Source: Thermomicrobiaceae bacterium
GTDB lineage: Bacteria > Chloroflexota > Chloroflexia > Thermomicrobiales > Thermomicrobiaceae
NCBI GenBank assembly: GCA_025966355.1
Contig: JAICWZ010000023.1
Location: forward strand, 1-11,131
DNA length: 11,131 nt
Reading direction: 5' to 3'
Shown here piece after piece: positions 1 through 7,676 of the stretch. The notes under the pieces were generated by a model. It did not search any database and was not told the origin of the DNA. It worked only from the letters and a program-made list of their open reading frames with translations. Both the position numbers and the translations under genes were made by a program. How positions within the stretch are numbered: the stretch's first letter is position 1; each line of letters begins with the position of its first letter.

Positions 1-769
1 AGAGCCAGACGCCGAAACCGAAAAGCGCCCGCCCTTCGGTTCGCAGACTATGCCGTCCCGGATATGAAATCGGCACGCTCACCGCCAGGAAACGTCGCCC
101 CACCTCGAAACAGGCGAGCGACGTCCCGATTCCGAGCACGATCAACGCCGTGGTGAGCGTCAATATCCCCGCGAGACGCAACACGATCGCCCCGACGGCG
201 GTCAAGACGGCGTTCGCAATCAACACCAGCGACAGTCGTCCGAAGCGCCCGGTCGCTTGGAGAATGCCGTTGGTGGCACCGCAGAGACCGGTGGCGACGA
301 CGCCGATCAACGCCAGCACGACCAGGTCAGCCTGCGGAATCTGAATGTCGAACGTGGATATCAGCGGCAGCAGAAGCAGGAACACCACGACGACGATGCT
401 CGAAGCGCCGAGACGCAGCCAGAGGTAGCTGTTGGCGGTGGCCCGAGCAGCTTCCGGAGACTGCGGCCAGTTGGATGCGATGCGGCGCACGGCGGATTCG
501 GTCAGTCCGAACTCGCAGACGGCACCGGTCGTCGCCGCGATCGCAGCCAGCGTCGCATAGATGCCGAGATTGGATGGACCGAACGACCGGGCCACGATGA
601 CGCTGGCGATCAGGCCGATCGCCAATCGCGCCATACTGCCGGCCGACATGACGAACCAGCCTCGGGTTGCCGGGTCGGCGGAATCACGGACGAGCCGGAC
701 AAACCGGCTCGCGATTTCACGAGTCGCGCAGCGCTCTGTTCCCTGCAATTCGCCGTCCAACCTTCTCAT
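1..769 (-). CDS. Polysaccharide flippase (Wzx/MATE-like), N-terminal part, runs off left edge
   Basis: Reading the minus strand from the ATG at 767-769 gives 256 codons with no stop before the window ends, so only the N-terminal half of a typical 420-500-residue flippase is seen. After a charged cytoplasmic leader of about 36 residues comes a hydrophobic helix and the signature VIVARSFGPSNLGIYATL. This matches the ARxLGPxxyGxyxxL motif of the polysaccharide-transporter branch of the MOP superfamily, which moves undecaprenyl-linked glycans across the membrane. Further hydrophobic helices follow (for example SSIVVVVFLLLLPL). The frame stays open upstream as far as a stop near 842-844. A second in-frame ATG at 791-793 is therefore possible, and neither start has a clear Shine-Dalgarno site. 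The gene is divergent from the DUF4012 gene. It is the second flippase in the window and is not a near copy of the one at 5419-6699. Confidence 0.88.
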   Translation of the reverse strand, partial: MRRLDGELQGTERCATREIASRFVRLVRDSADPATRGWFVMSAGSMARLAIGLIASVIVARSFGPSNLGIYATLAAIAATTGAVCEFGLTESAVRRIASNWPQSPEAARATANSYLWLRLGASSIVVVVFLLLLPLISTFDIQIPQADLVVLALIGVVATGLCGATNGILQATGRFGRLSLVLIANAVLTAVGAIVLRLAGILTLTTALIVLGIGTSLACFEVGRRFLAVSVPISYPGRHSLRTEGRALFGFGVWL

Positions 770-898
770 GCAGTTGTTACGAGCGGGACACATCAGAGGA
801 TGGCGGCTCGAACAATCCGGCTCAACGCGCAACCCGTACTGTTAGCGAGCGGCAACAGCGATTCCGGGTTGGGGATCGCAACGCGCGAGGACGAGGCA
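770..898. other. Divergent intergenic region between flippase and DUF4012 genes
   Basis: These 129 bp separate two divergent start codons and must carry the leader of the DUF4012 gene and probably promoters for both genes. A purine-rich GAGGACGAGG stretch lies just before the ATG at 899 and serves as its ribosome binding site. I found no convincing -35/-10 pair on either strand. If the flippase starts at 793 the region shrinks to 105 bp. Confidence 0.5.
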
Positions 899-2812
899 AT
901 GACCCGGTCCGAACGGACCGCATCGAGGTCAACCACGACCAACGAACGCGAAGCTCGCAGCGAAATCGTTCACGCCGCGACCAATGCCCCGCGCCTTCGG
1001 CGACTCCTCTTCATCGTAGGCATTCTCGCGCTCGCCCTGACCGTCGTGCGCATCTCTCTAATAATGGCGGCCGTCGCGGCCGCGCGATCCGACGTGCGCG
1101 CGCTTCGACAACTGAGCCAGCAGAGTCCCTCAACAACCTCGCCGTCGGAACTCGACACCACCGCCGAACGCGCCGACGATCTGCATGGCCGTCTGCAACG
1201 ACTCAATCAACTCACCGCTCTCCCCTATGGTCAAAGGCAGCTCGTCGCGCACCTGCCCTGGGTCGGCGAGCGATACGTCGCCGCGCGCCGCCTCATTCAG
1301 GTTGGTCTCAATCTCTCCAGCGCCGGTGAACAGGGTGCGGCATTGGGCAGTGCGGTCCTGAACGCCTATCAGGCGACCGGCGTGAACGCTTCTTCAGCGC
1401 AAACGCAACCAACCTGGATTGATCTGCTCAGTCGCAACCAGCCGGCGATCGACCGAATCCTCAACGAGGTCGATGCTGCCGATCGAATCAGCCGGGGCAT
1501 CAATATGAGCGTACTGCCGTCCGGGTTGCGGGCCGATGTCACCGATCTCAACAACGCACTCGATCGTTTCAACGCAGCGGGCGGAAGCCGCGGGATTCGG
1601 GTCGACGTGAACGCGCTCATGGCGGGCCTGGGGTCTGACAAACCGGCGCGCTACCTGGTGCTCCTGCAAAACCCGGCCGAATTACGGCCGAGCGGCGGCT
1701 TCCCCGGCACGATGGGACTCGTCACCATCGATCGCGGGCAACTCGTCTCCTATTCGATTTTCGACGGTCATACGCTGACGAACGCATACATCGCGCAGCG
1801 CAGGACGAAACGCCCTGAACCGTGGCCAATCGATCACTACTTCCCGCAGGACGGCTTTCTGCTGCACGATGCCGGCTGGTACGCCGATTTCCCAATGGCT
1901 GGATCGACGATTATGTCGATGTATGCCGAGACCGACTGGCCGCCGATCAATGGCGTCATCGCGGTCGACCCGGCCACCGTCGAGGATCTGTTGCAGGTGA
2001 CCGGGCCGCTCGATATCGAAATCGAAGGGGAGATGCGCCACGTTACGGCGGACAACGTCTACGATGAGATCGAACGCCAGCGCCGTCTGATCGTCGACGG
2101 CATCCGGCCGTGGGATAAGTCGCGCGAAGTCCACAAGGAGGCGGTCGCGACGATCGGCGAGGCGATCATCGAGAATCTGAAGCATGCCGATCGCGGACAG
2201 ATGATCGAAGCCGTCAAACTGCTCAAGCGCTCAGCCGACATCCGCGATATCCAGGCGTACTCCGCCGATCCAAACTTACAGGCATTTCTCAATGAGCGGC
2301 ACTGGACCGGCAGTCTCAATCCCGACCCAGCGACACCGGCTGTCGCGATCACCTTCGCGAACGTGGCGCTGCAGAAGACAAGTGAGAACATGCATCCGTC
2401 TATGGACTTTGAGATTGGGCCAGCCGTGAGCGGGCGGCGCGCCGTTTCGCTCACCATCAATGTCGATAACACCGGGCCACTTTTCGATGACCCGCTCTAT
2501 TCGAGCCTGCAGATGTGGTGGATACAGGTCGCGCTCCCGCCCGAGTTCACCTGGCTTGCCGCCAGTCTGCCGCGACAGCCCGATCCGGCCGCGCCGAATG
2601 GCGGCAGCTACGTTATCGCGGTCGAACCAACCGAGTCGAAACAGTTGACCGTCACGTTCTCGATGCCGGCTGATTCGGCATTTCTGCTTCGTCGCCAGCC
2701 CGGGCTGAGCACGGCCGCCGTTCAGGTCGATCTCCCAACGTGCCACGGCAGTTTGAGCGCCAGCTTGACGCGCGATCAGATCATCGCGCCTGACGCGCTC
2801 TGCCAGCCGTGA
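899..2812 (+). CDS. DUF4012 domain-containing membrane-anchored protein
   Basis: A 638-residue protein. The ATG at 899 is chosen because GAGGACGAGG sits just upstream and because the longer open frame (back to 257) is only the antisense of the flippase gene. Residues 1-33 are polar and basic and probably cytoplasmic. Residues 35-60 form one hydrophobic helix (LLFIVGILALALTVV and onward), then a helical, Gln/Leu-rich linker runs to about 240. The DUF4012 core begins at about 250 with RYLVLLQNPAELRPSGGFPG, then GWYADFP (326-332) and NGVIAVDPATVEDLLQVTGP (351-370), all hallmarks of the family. The remaining C-terminal part looks like beta-rich extracytoplasmic sequence. The biochemical function of DUF4012 is not established. 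The family is often found near exopolysaccharide genes, as here, which suggests a role in export, attachment or assembly outside the membrane. The 3' end overlaps the convergent GT4 gene by 32 bp. Confidence 0.9.
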   Translation: MTRSERTASRSTTTNEREARSEIVHAATNAPRLRRLLFIVGILALALTVVRISLIMAAVAAARSDVRALRQLSQQSPSTTSPSELDTTAERADDLHGRLQRLNQLTALPYGQRQLVAHLPWVGERYVAARRLIQVGLNLSSAGEQGAALGSAVLNAYQATGVNASSAQTQPTWIDLLSRNQPAIDRILNEVDAADRISRGINMSVLPSGLRADVTDLNNALDRFNAAGGSRGIRVDVNALMAGLGSDKPARYLVLLQNPAELRPSGGFPGTMGLVTIDRGQLVSYSIFDGHTLTNAYIAQRRTKRPEPWPIDHYFPQDGFLLHDAGWYADFPMAGSTIMSMYAETDWPPINGVIAVDPATVEDLLQVTGPLDIEIEGEMRHVTADNVYDEIERQRRLIVDGIRPWDKSREVHKEAVATIGEAIIENLKHADRGQMIEAVKLLKRSADIRDIQAYSADPNLQAFLNERHWTGSLNPDPATPAVAITFANVALQKTSENMHPSMDFEIGPAVSGRRAVSLTINVDNTGPLFDDPLYSSLQMWWIQVALPPEFTWLAASLPRQPDPAAPNGGSYVIAVEPTESKQLTVTFSMPADSAFLLRRQPGLSTAAVQVDLPTCHGSLSASLTRDQIIAPDALCQP

Positions 2813-3983
2813 TCGCACCTCGCTCGTCGAGAACGCCTCGGTAGATATTCATGAGCAGGCCGTAGTTGCGCTCTGCCGTGTAACGCTCTTCATATTCGCC
2901 TCGCGCTCTGCTCCGCATGAATCCCCGCTCAACCGGATGCTCCAGCAGCCAGCCAATCCGCTCGGCGAGATCGGTCGCATCGTCCGGCGCGAAATGCAGG
3001 CCAGTCTCCCCGTCACGAACCAGTTCGCGTATGGCACCGAGGCGCGACGCGACGACCGGGGTCCCGACCGCGTACGATTCGATGATCGTGTGCGGCAGTC
3101 CCTCATACCACAGCGATGGAAAAACGAGAAATGCGGCATCCTTGAGGAGCGTCAAGACCTCGTCGTGACCTCGCCAGCCGAGCGCTTCAATTCGCTCATC
3201 GTGATCAGCAGCCTGTCGCACCTCAGCCGCGAGCGGGCCGTCGCCCGCGATCTTGAGCGGCAGCCGCACCGGCAGCTTCGCCCAGGCATCGAGCAACGTG
3301 CGGACGCCTTTCTCGGGCGACAACCGCCCGGCAAAGAGCGCGTAACCGCCCGCACCGCGCCCTATGCCCGGATCGCTCGGCAAAAAATTCGGCTTCACGA
3401 CCAGCTTTTCGGCCGGAAGCCCACCGGCGATGAGCCGATCGCGAGCGTCGTTCGTGAGGACGATGAAGCGATCGACCGCCCGCGCGACGCCCGGCAATGT
3501 GCGTTGCAGCGCGTTGAGGGCGACCACGACGCTCGTCGCGCGTCGATCGCCGCGGTAACACGCGTGTCGAATCGCGGGCCACGCGAGGGCGCGATCGACG
3601 CACTGCTCACACACCTGACCATCACGGAATAGCTGTGCCTTCGGGCAGATCAGCCGGTAATTGTGCAGCGTCTGCACGACCGGCACGCCAGCACGCCGGG
3701 CTGCTCCAGCGATCGCTGGAGAGAGAAGCGGAAACGTATTGTGCAAATGCACAATCTCCGGTTGCGCTCGAGCGATGAGCGCGCTCACTTCATGAACGGC
3801 AGCGCGGTTCCAGAGCGTCGTGCTTGCGAGCGACAGTGACCGCATGGCGTCGATCTCGGCATTGTGACGGGTGTAGCTCACGATGTCATGGCCGTGCTGG
3901 CGCAGAAGTGCGGCCTCGGCCGCGAAACTGACGTCCTCACCGCCCGGTTGCTGGTAGAAGTTGTGCGCCAGGAGCACGCGCAA
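2781..3983 (-). CDS. Family 4 glycosyltransferase (GT-B fold)
   Basis: A retaining GT4 glycosyltransferase that transfers a sugar from a nucleotide sugar to a (probably lipid-linked) acceptor in the cytoplasm. With the start chosen here it has 400 residues, normal for the family. The TTG at 3983 gives the classic N-terminus MRVLLAHNFYQQPGGED and has GAGG 6 nt upstream. A TTG at 4004 (407 residues) is possible but lacks a ribosome binding site. The N-terminal domain shows HLHNTFPLLSP and HNYRLICP. The C-terminal domain shows AGRLSPEKG (Arg220 and Lys225, expected to contact the donor phosphates) and EGLPHTIIE, the EX7E motif (Glu294 and Glu302). Four cysteines (113, 125, 128, 142) form a CxxC-containing cluster found in a subset of GT4 enzymes. 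The start lies inside the preceding ligase-like gene (47-bp overlap), so it is probably translationally coupled. The stop lies inside the convergent DUF4012 gene. The sugar specificity cannot be read from the sequence. Confidence 0.93.
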   Translation of the reverse strand: MRVLLAHNFYQQPGGEDVSFAAEAALLRQHGHDIVSYTRHNAEIDAMRSLSLASTTLWNRAAVHEVSALIARAQPEIVHLHNTFPLLSPAIAGAARRAGVPVVQTLHNYRLICPKAQLFRDGQVCEQCVDRALAWPAIRHACYRGDRRATSVVVALNALQRTLPGVARAVDRFIVLTNDARDRLIAGGLPAEKLVVKPNFLPSDPGIGRGAGGYALFAGRLSPEKGVRTLLDAWAKLPVRLPLKIAGDGPLAAEVRQAADHDERIEALGWRGHDEVLTLLKDAAFLVFPSLWYEGLPHTIIESYAVGTPVVASRLGAIRELVRDGETGLHFAPDDATDLAERIGWLLEHPVERGFMRSRARGEYEERYTAERNYGLLMNIYRGVLDERGAITAGRARQAR

Positions 3984-5340
3984 GTGCGGCCTCGGTTTCT
4001 TCAACGATCAGCGCAGGCGCGACGGCGACATACGCGAAGACCAACGCGAAGCCGGTCCCGACCGGGGTGCCGGATCCGGCCAGGACGTTTTCGAGCAGAA
4101 GCCCGAGCAATAACGCCGGGAGCAGTCCCCAGAATGCCCAGGTCGTTTGCCAACCACGGCGTCGTGTTTGTCGCACGACACCGATCAAGACGGTCGCAAG
4201 GAACGTCAGGAAGAGCACGCTGCCGATGACGCCCCATTCGTAAAACGCCCGCAGAAATTCGTTGTGCATCGATCGATTCGGGTCGATCGTATTCGCCGGG
4301 AACGCGGTTGGATTGAATTCAAGAATGACGTCGGCGCCGCTGCTCGTCCCCGAGCCGAAGACGTTGGCGAGCAGACCGCGCGACTCGATCCGATCCAGCG
4401 CCGTGCGGTACGCCTCGAGCCGCCACTCGAATGTGCCGATGGCATTCGGGTTAAATCGACCGTTCGACACAAGGCCACGCAGGGCGAAGATGCGATTGTG
4501 CGGCGCGAGCACCGCCGCACCGCCGGTCAGCACGACGCTCGTCGCCAGCACGAGAAGGATCGGCTTGACTAGCACCGCCGGCCGTAGTGTCGCCCGGTTC
4601 CACTGCGGCTCGAGACGCGCAACGACGGCCACGACGAGCAGGACCAGTCCGCCAATCGCGACATATCGACTTCCAACGAGCAACAGGCCGGCAACGACGG
4701 CGCCACCGCTCAACGCGAGCACCAGGCGCTGGTAGGGTATCGCTGGCCCGCGCCGCGCGAAGAGCAGCAACACGCCGCAACAGAGCAGGAACGCGGCATA
4801 GCTCTGTGGTGGCGCGAACGTCGTAAAGCGCGCCTGCTCGATGATCAGTTTGGGTGGCGAACCGAAGGCGTTGCCGAGCAGGTACGTCTGCACGACAGCC
4901 AGCAGCAGCGACAGCCAGAGCGCCGCAACGATCATGCGCGTGTCGAGCAATCCCTGCTTCCACGCCTGGGTGAAGAGAAGAAAGACGAGCGCGTATCCGA
5001 GCAGGTAGGCGACCATCTTGAGCGCGGAGAGGTGATACGGGCTCCAGAACCCGGCGATCGCGACGTAACCGGTGAAGAGCAGCCAGAGGCGCAACGGGCG
5101 CGTCCACTGCAGCACTAGCGAGAACGAAAACGTTCGCAGCAGCAGGATCAGTGGGAGCAGTCCAACCTTGATCCCGTTTTCAAGCCCCACGGCGCTTGGC
5201 GATGCCCAGCCTGGTCCCGAAACATCGACCTGGATAATCACCAGATAGGCGAGCAACGCCCAGCGTTTCGGGAGAAAGAGGATGGCGATCGCCAGCGACC
5301 AGAAGAGGGCGCGCGCGATGTCGGGAGCCGCTCCGCTCAT
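3937..5340 (-). CDS. O-antigen ligase / Wzy polymerase-like membrane protein
   Basis: A 467-residue polytopic membrane protein with about 10-12 hydrophobic helices, resembling the O-antigen ligase/Wzy family (Wzy_C, PF04932). These enzymes join undecaprenyl-diphosphate-linked glycans, or transfer them to an acceptor, on the outer face of the membrane. Family marks are LVGSRYVAIGGLVLLV (around residues 221-236, containing GSR) and, after a long extracytoplasmic loop of about residues 275-355, SMHNEFLRAFYEWGVIGS (357-374) with the conserved His359. WRLEAYRTALDRI (306-318) precedes it, as is usual. Ligase and polymerase cannot be told apart by sequence alone. The ATG at 5340 has AGGGAA about 9 nt upstream and is preferred to an in-frame TTG at 5373. 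The gene follows the flippase after 78 bp and its 3' end overlaps the GT4 gene. The C-terminal tail is hydrophilic and cytoplasmic. Confidence 0.88.
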   Translation of the reverse strand: MSGAAPDIARALFWSLAIAILFLPKRWALLAYLVIIQVDVSGPGWASPSAVGLENGIKVGLLPLILLLRTFSFSLVLQWTRPLRLWLLFTGYVAIAGFWSPYHLSALKMVAYLLGYALVFLLFTQAWKQGLLDTRMIVAALWLSLLLAVVQTYLLGNAFGSPPKLIIEQARFTTFAPPQSYAAFLLCCGVLLLFARRGPAIPYQRLVLALSGGAVVAGLLLVGSRYVAIGGLVLLVVAVVARLEPQWNRATLRPAVLVKPILLVLATSVVLTGGAAVLAPHNRIFALRGLVSNGRFNPNAIGTFEWRLEAYRTALDRIESRGLLANVFGSGTSSGADVILEFNPTAFPANTIDPNRSMHNEFLRAFYEWGVIGSVLFLTFLATVLIGVVRQTRRRGWQTTWAFWGLLPALLLGLLLENVLAGSGTPVGTGFALVFAYVAVAPALIVEETEAALARAPGAQLLPATGR

Positions 5341-5418
5341 AGACAACCGTTCCCTGCGCGACTGACGGAGCAATCTGTCGGCATTACGGGAGGAGCCGGG
5401 ATTTGGTTTGCGACCGGA

Positions 5419-6699
5419 TCAGGCGAGCTTGACCAGTGATGCAAGGCGCTGCTCGTTTGGCAGAAGCGCCTGGCGGAGTGCGCGCAAACTGAGCGTGGTT
5501 CGCACCAGATGCACCAGCAGCGTGGCCAGCGCCGCGCCGGTAACTCCCCAGGTGAGCGTCAGGAGACCACCGGCTGCGATGAGCGTCGCGCTTCCGGCGA
5601 TCTGCACGATCAGCGCCGCGTGGAGGCGTTCCAGCCCGAAGAGCGCCGCGTTGGCGACATGCGCCATGTATACCAGTAGATAGGCCAGCGCCAGCAGCCG
5701 CAATGGCATCGTCAGTCCGGTGTACGGTGAAGAGGCGCCGTACACGAGCGCCAAGAGATGGCCGGGCACGATCCAGAGAAGCAGCATGTATGGCAGAAGG
5801 AGCAGCCCGCCCAGGCCAAACGCCGACGCGAACTTCCGCCGTCCCTCCGCCGGCGAAAACGACTTCTGGGCGCGCGCCATCACCGGCGTAAGCAGATTGC
5901 CCAGGCCGAACATGATCGGGTTCGCGACGCCGACAATCGTGATGACTGCTTGCAGGTCGGCCGCTCCGCGTGCGTGCTCGATCAGCGCCAGCATCCAGAG
6001 TAAACCCTGCATGATGAACGAGCCGAGCAGGTTCGAGGGCAAGACCCAGCGGCCGTCGTTCAGCGCCACGCGTGCCAGCGAGGCAATAGACCCGCGCAAC
6101 TCCAGCCGAGGACGAACTCGGGCCAATTGCAGCACCAGACCGGCGAGCGAGGTGACGCTCATCGCCATAAACACCGTGCGCAGCGTCAGATTGCCGCGTT
6201 GAGCGAGCAGCAGGATAAGCGCCGCCTGCCCGAGGTAGGCAACGAGGTCTCCTGGAATCGCCGCGCGCAGCCGCAGATTGGCGAAGAGCGCACGCCGCGT
6301 CGTCTCCTGTCCCTGCCAGACGAGAAGCGCGAGGATTGCCCAGGGAACGACCTGCCACGACGCAAGCACGACCGTCATCACGCCAAGCGACAGGGCGAGC
6401 GGCCCGGCAAAAAGAAGGGCAAGCGCGAGAAACGCGCCGGTCAGCTGTGGCATCTGCTTCGGCGTGGCGCGCGCTCCATGGATCGAGAGCGGGTAGACGA
6501 CGAGCGAAGCGTGCACGGTGTTGAGCAGGAGCATCGCACCGAAGAGCAGAACATAGACGCCGAATATGCCCGGCGGAAGCGATCGCGCCAGAATGATGCT
6601 CGTCGCTACCCCACCCAGGCTGACCAGCGCCTGATCGGTCAGCGCCCAGATACTCGATGGCGCAACGACGCGGCGAATCATCGCCCAACTCTGGCTCAC
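5419..6699 (-). CDS. Polysaccharide flippase (Wzx/MATE-like), full length
   Basis: A 426-residue, very hydrophobic protein with about 12-14 predicted helices along its whole length. The N-terminal segment IILARSLPPGIFGVYVLLFG matches the ARxLxPxxyGxyxxl signature of polysaccharide-transporter proteins in the MOP superfamily, which flip lipid-linked oligosaccharides to the outer face of the membrane. The length is usual for the family. The GTG start at 6699 overlaps the epimerase stop as GTGA (4 nt), a typical coupled junction. An ATG six codons later (6681) is an alternative. It sits between the epimerase and ligase-like genes, which places it in the assembly operon. It differs clearly in sequence from the partial flippase at 1-769 while keeping the same motif. 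Confidence 0.92.
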   Translation of the reverse strand: MSQSWAMIRRVVAPSSIWALTDQALVSLGGVATSIILARSLPPGIFGVYVLLFGAMLLLNTVHASLVVYPLSIHGARATPKQMPQLTGAFLALALLFAGPLALSLGVMTVVLASWQVVPWAILALLVWQGQETTRRALFANLRLRAAIPGDLVAYLGQAALILLLAQRGNLTLRTVFMAMSVTSLAGLVLQLARVRPRLELRGSIASLARVALNDGRWVLPSNLLGSFIMQGLLWMLALIEHARGAADLQAVITIVGVANPIMFGLGNLLTPVMARAQKSFSPAEGRRKFASAFGLGGLLLLPYMLLLWIVPGHLLALVYGASSPYTGLTMPLRLLALAYLLVYMAHVANAALFGLERLHAALIVQIAGSATLIAAGGLLTLTWGVTGAALATLLVHLVRTTLSLRALRQALLPNEQRLASLVKLA

Positions 6700-7676
6700 A
6701 CACGAACGCGCGTACCGGCTCCGACCGCCAGCTCCGCGTGAATCCAGCGATATGTCTCCGTGAGCCCTGCTTCGAGCGAAATACCCGGCTCCCAGCCGAG
6801 AACAGCACGCAGTCGCGTGTTATCGCTATTGCGACCGCGCACGCCCTGGGGACCGGAAAGATTGTGCCGTTTGCAAAGACGCTTTCCGGCGATCGCCGCC
6901 ACGAGATCGACCAGTTCATTGATCGTGATCAGGCGTGAAGTTCCGAGATTGATCGGCTGAGCGAAGTTCGACCGCATCACGCGTTGCAGACCTTCGACGC
7001 AATCGTCAACGTACATGAACGAACGTGTCTGCTCGCCATCGCCCCAGATCTCGATCTCGTCGCCATCTTTCGCCAGCGCCACCTTGCGGCAAATGGCGGC
7101 CGGCGCCTTCTCGCGTCCGCCGTCATACGTACCGAGCGGCCCGTAGACGTTGTGCAGGCGCACCACGCGCGTCTCCAGACCGAGATCAGCGAGATAGTGC
7201 GCGCAGAGTTGTTCGGTGTAGAGCTTCTCCCAGCCATACGCCTGGTCCGGATCGGCCGGATAGGCGTGCTCCTCGCGCAGCGGTTCGACGTTCGCGTCGG
7301 TCTGGCGATAGGCGGGATAAACGCAGGCCGACGAGGTGTATAGAAAGCGTCCGACACTCGCTTCAGCCGCCGCGTTGAGCATGTTCAGATCGATCAGCGT
7401 ATTGTTGTAGGCGATCCGAGCGTGATTCGTCGTGATGTACCCGATGCCACCCATGTCGGCCGCCAGGTGATAGACCTCGTCGATCCCCTCGACGCTCGCG
7501 CGACAGGCAGCAGGATCACGCAGATCGAACAACTCGAATTCTTCAGCCGCAGTCTCGGCAAACTCCGGCCGCTTGAGATCGACTCCACGTACGTTATGAC
7601 CGGCCTGCTCCAGCGCGGATACCAGATGATGACCGATGAATCCACCGGCGCCGGTCACGAGAATCCGTTTGGCCAT
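6696..7676 (-). CDS. GDP-mannose 3,5-epimerase-like NAD-dependent sugar epimerase
   Basis: An extended short-chain dehydrogenase/reductase of 326 residues. The dinucleotide motif TGAGGFIG lies at residues 8-15 and the catalytic YGWEK (Tyr147, Lys151) follows. Beyond the general fold it carries marks of GDP-mannose 3,5-epimerase: LAADMGGIGYI, SSACVYP with Cys118, YGPLGTYDGGREKAPAA with Lys190, WGDGEQTRSF and GPQGVRGRNSDN. The plant enzyme uses Cys145 and Lys217 as acid/base pair. The spacing of 72 residues between Cys118 and Lys190, and of 33 between Cys118 and the YxxxK lysine, matches it exactly. The expected reaction is GDP-D-mannose to GDP-L-galactose and/or GDP-L-gulose. The ATG at 7676 shares its A with the upstream stop (TGATG) and has GGAAGGGG just before it. 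A longer open frame back to 7799 overlaps the GT26 gene and is not used. Substrate choice is inferred; another GDP- or UDP-sugar remains possible. Confidence 0.9.
   Translation of the reverse strand: MAKRILVTGAGGFIGHHLVSALEQAGHNVRGVDLKRPEFAETAAEEFELFDLRDPAACRASVEGIDEVYHLAADMGGIGYITTNHARIAYNNTLIDLNMLNAAAEASVGRFLYTSSACVYPAYRQTDANVEPLREEHAYPADPDQAYGWEKLYTEQLCAHYLADLGLETRVVRLHNVYGPLGTYDGGREKAPAAICRKVALAKDGDEIEIWGDGEQTRSFMYVDDCVEGLQRVMRSNFAQPINLGTSRLITINELVDLVAAIAGKRLCKRHNLSGPQGVRGRNSDNTRLRAVLGWEPGISLEAGLTETYRWIHAELAVGAGTRVRV

Noticed and set aside
257..898. In-frame upstream extension of the DUF4012 frame by 213 codons
   Set aside because: It is antisense to the flippase gene, is rich in Arg, Gln, Asp and Gly without family resemblance, and a good ribosome binding site precedes the ATG at 899.
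6127..6741. 204-codon plus-strand open frame
   Set aside because: It is antisense to the flippase and has a low-complexity Arg/Gln/Glu composition with no start context.
5384..6919. 511-codon open frame on the minus strand overlapping the flippase in another phase
   Set aside because: The translation is Arg/Ala/Ser-rich with no recognisable domain, while the other phase gives a clear membrane transporter. It is a shadow of GC-rich coding DNA.
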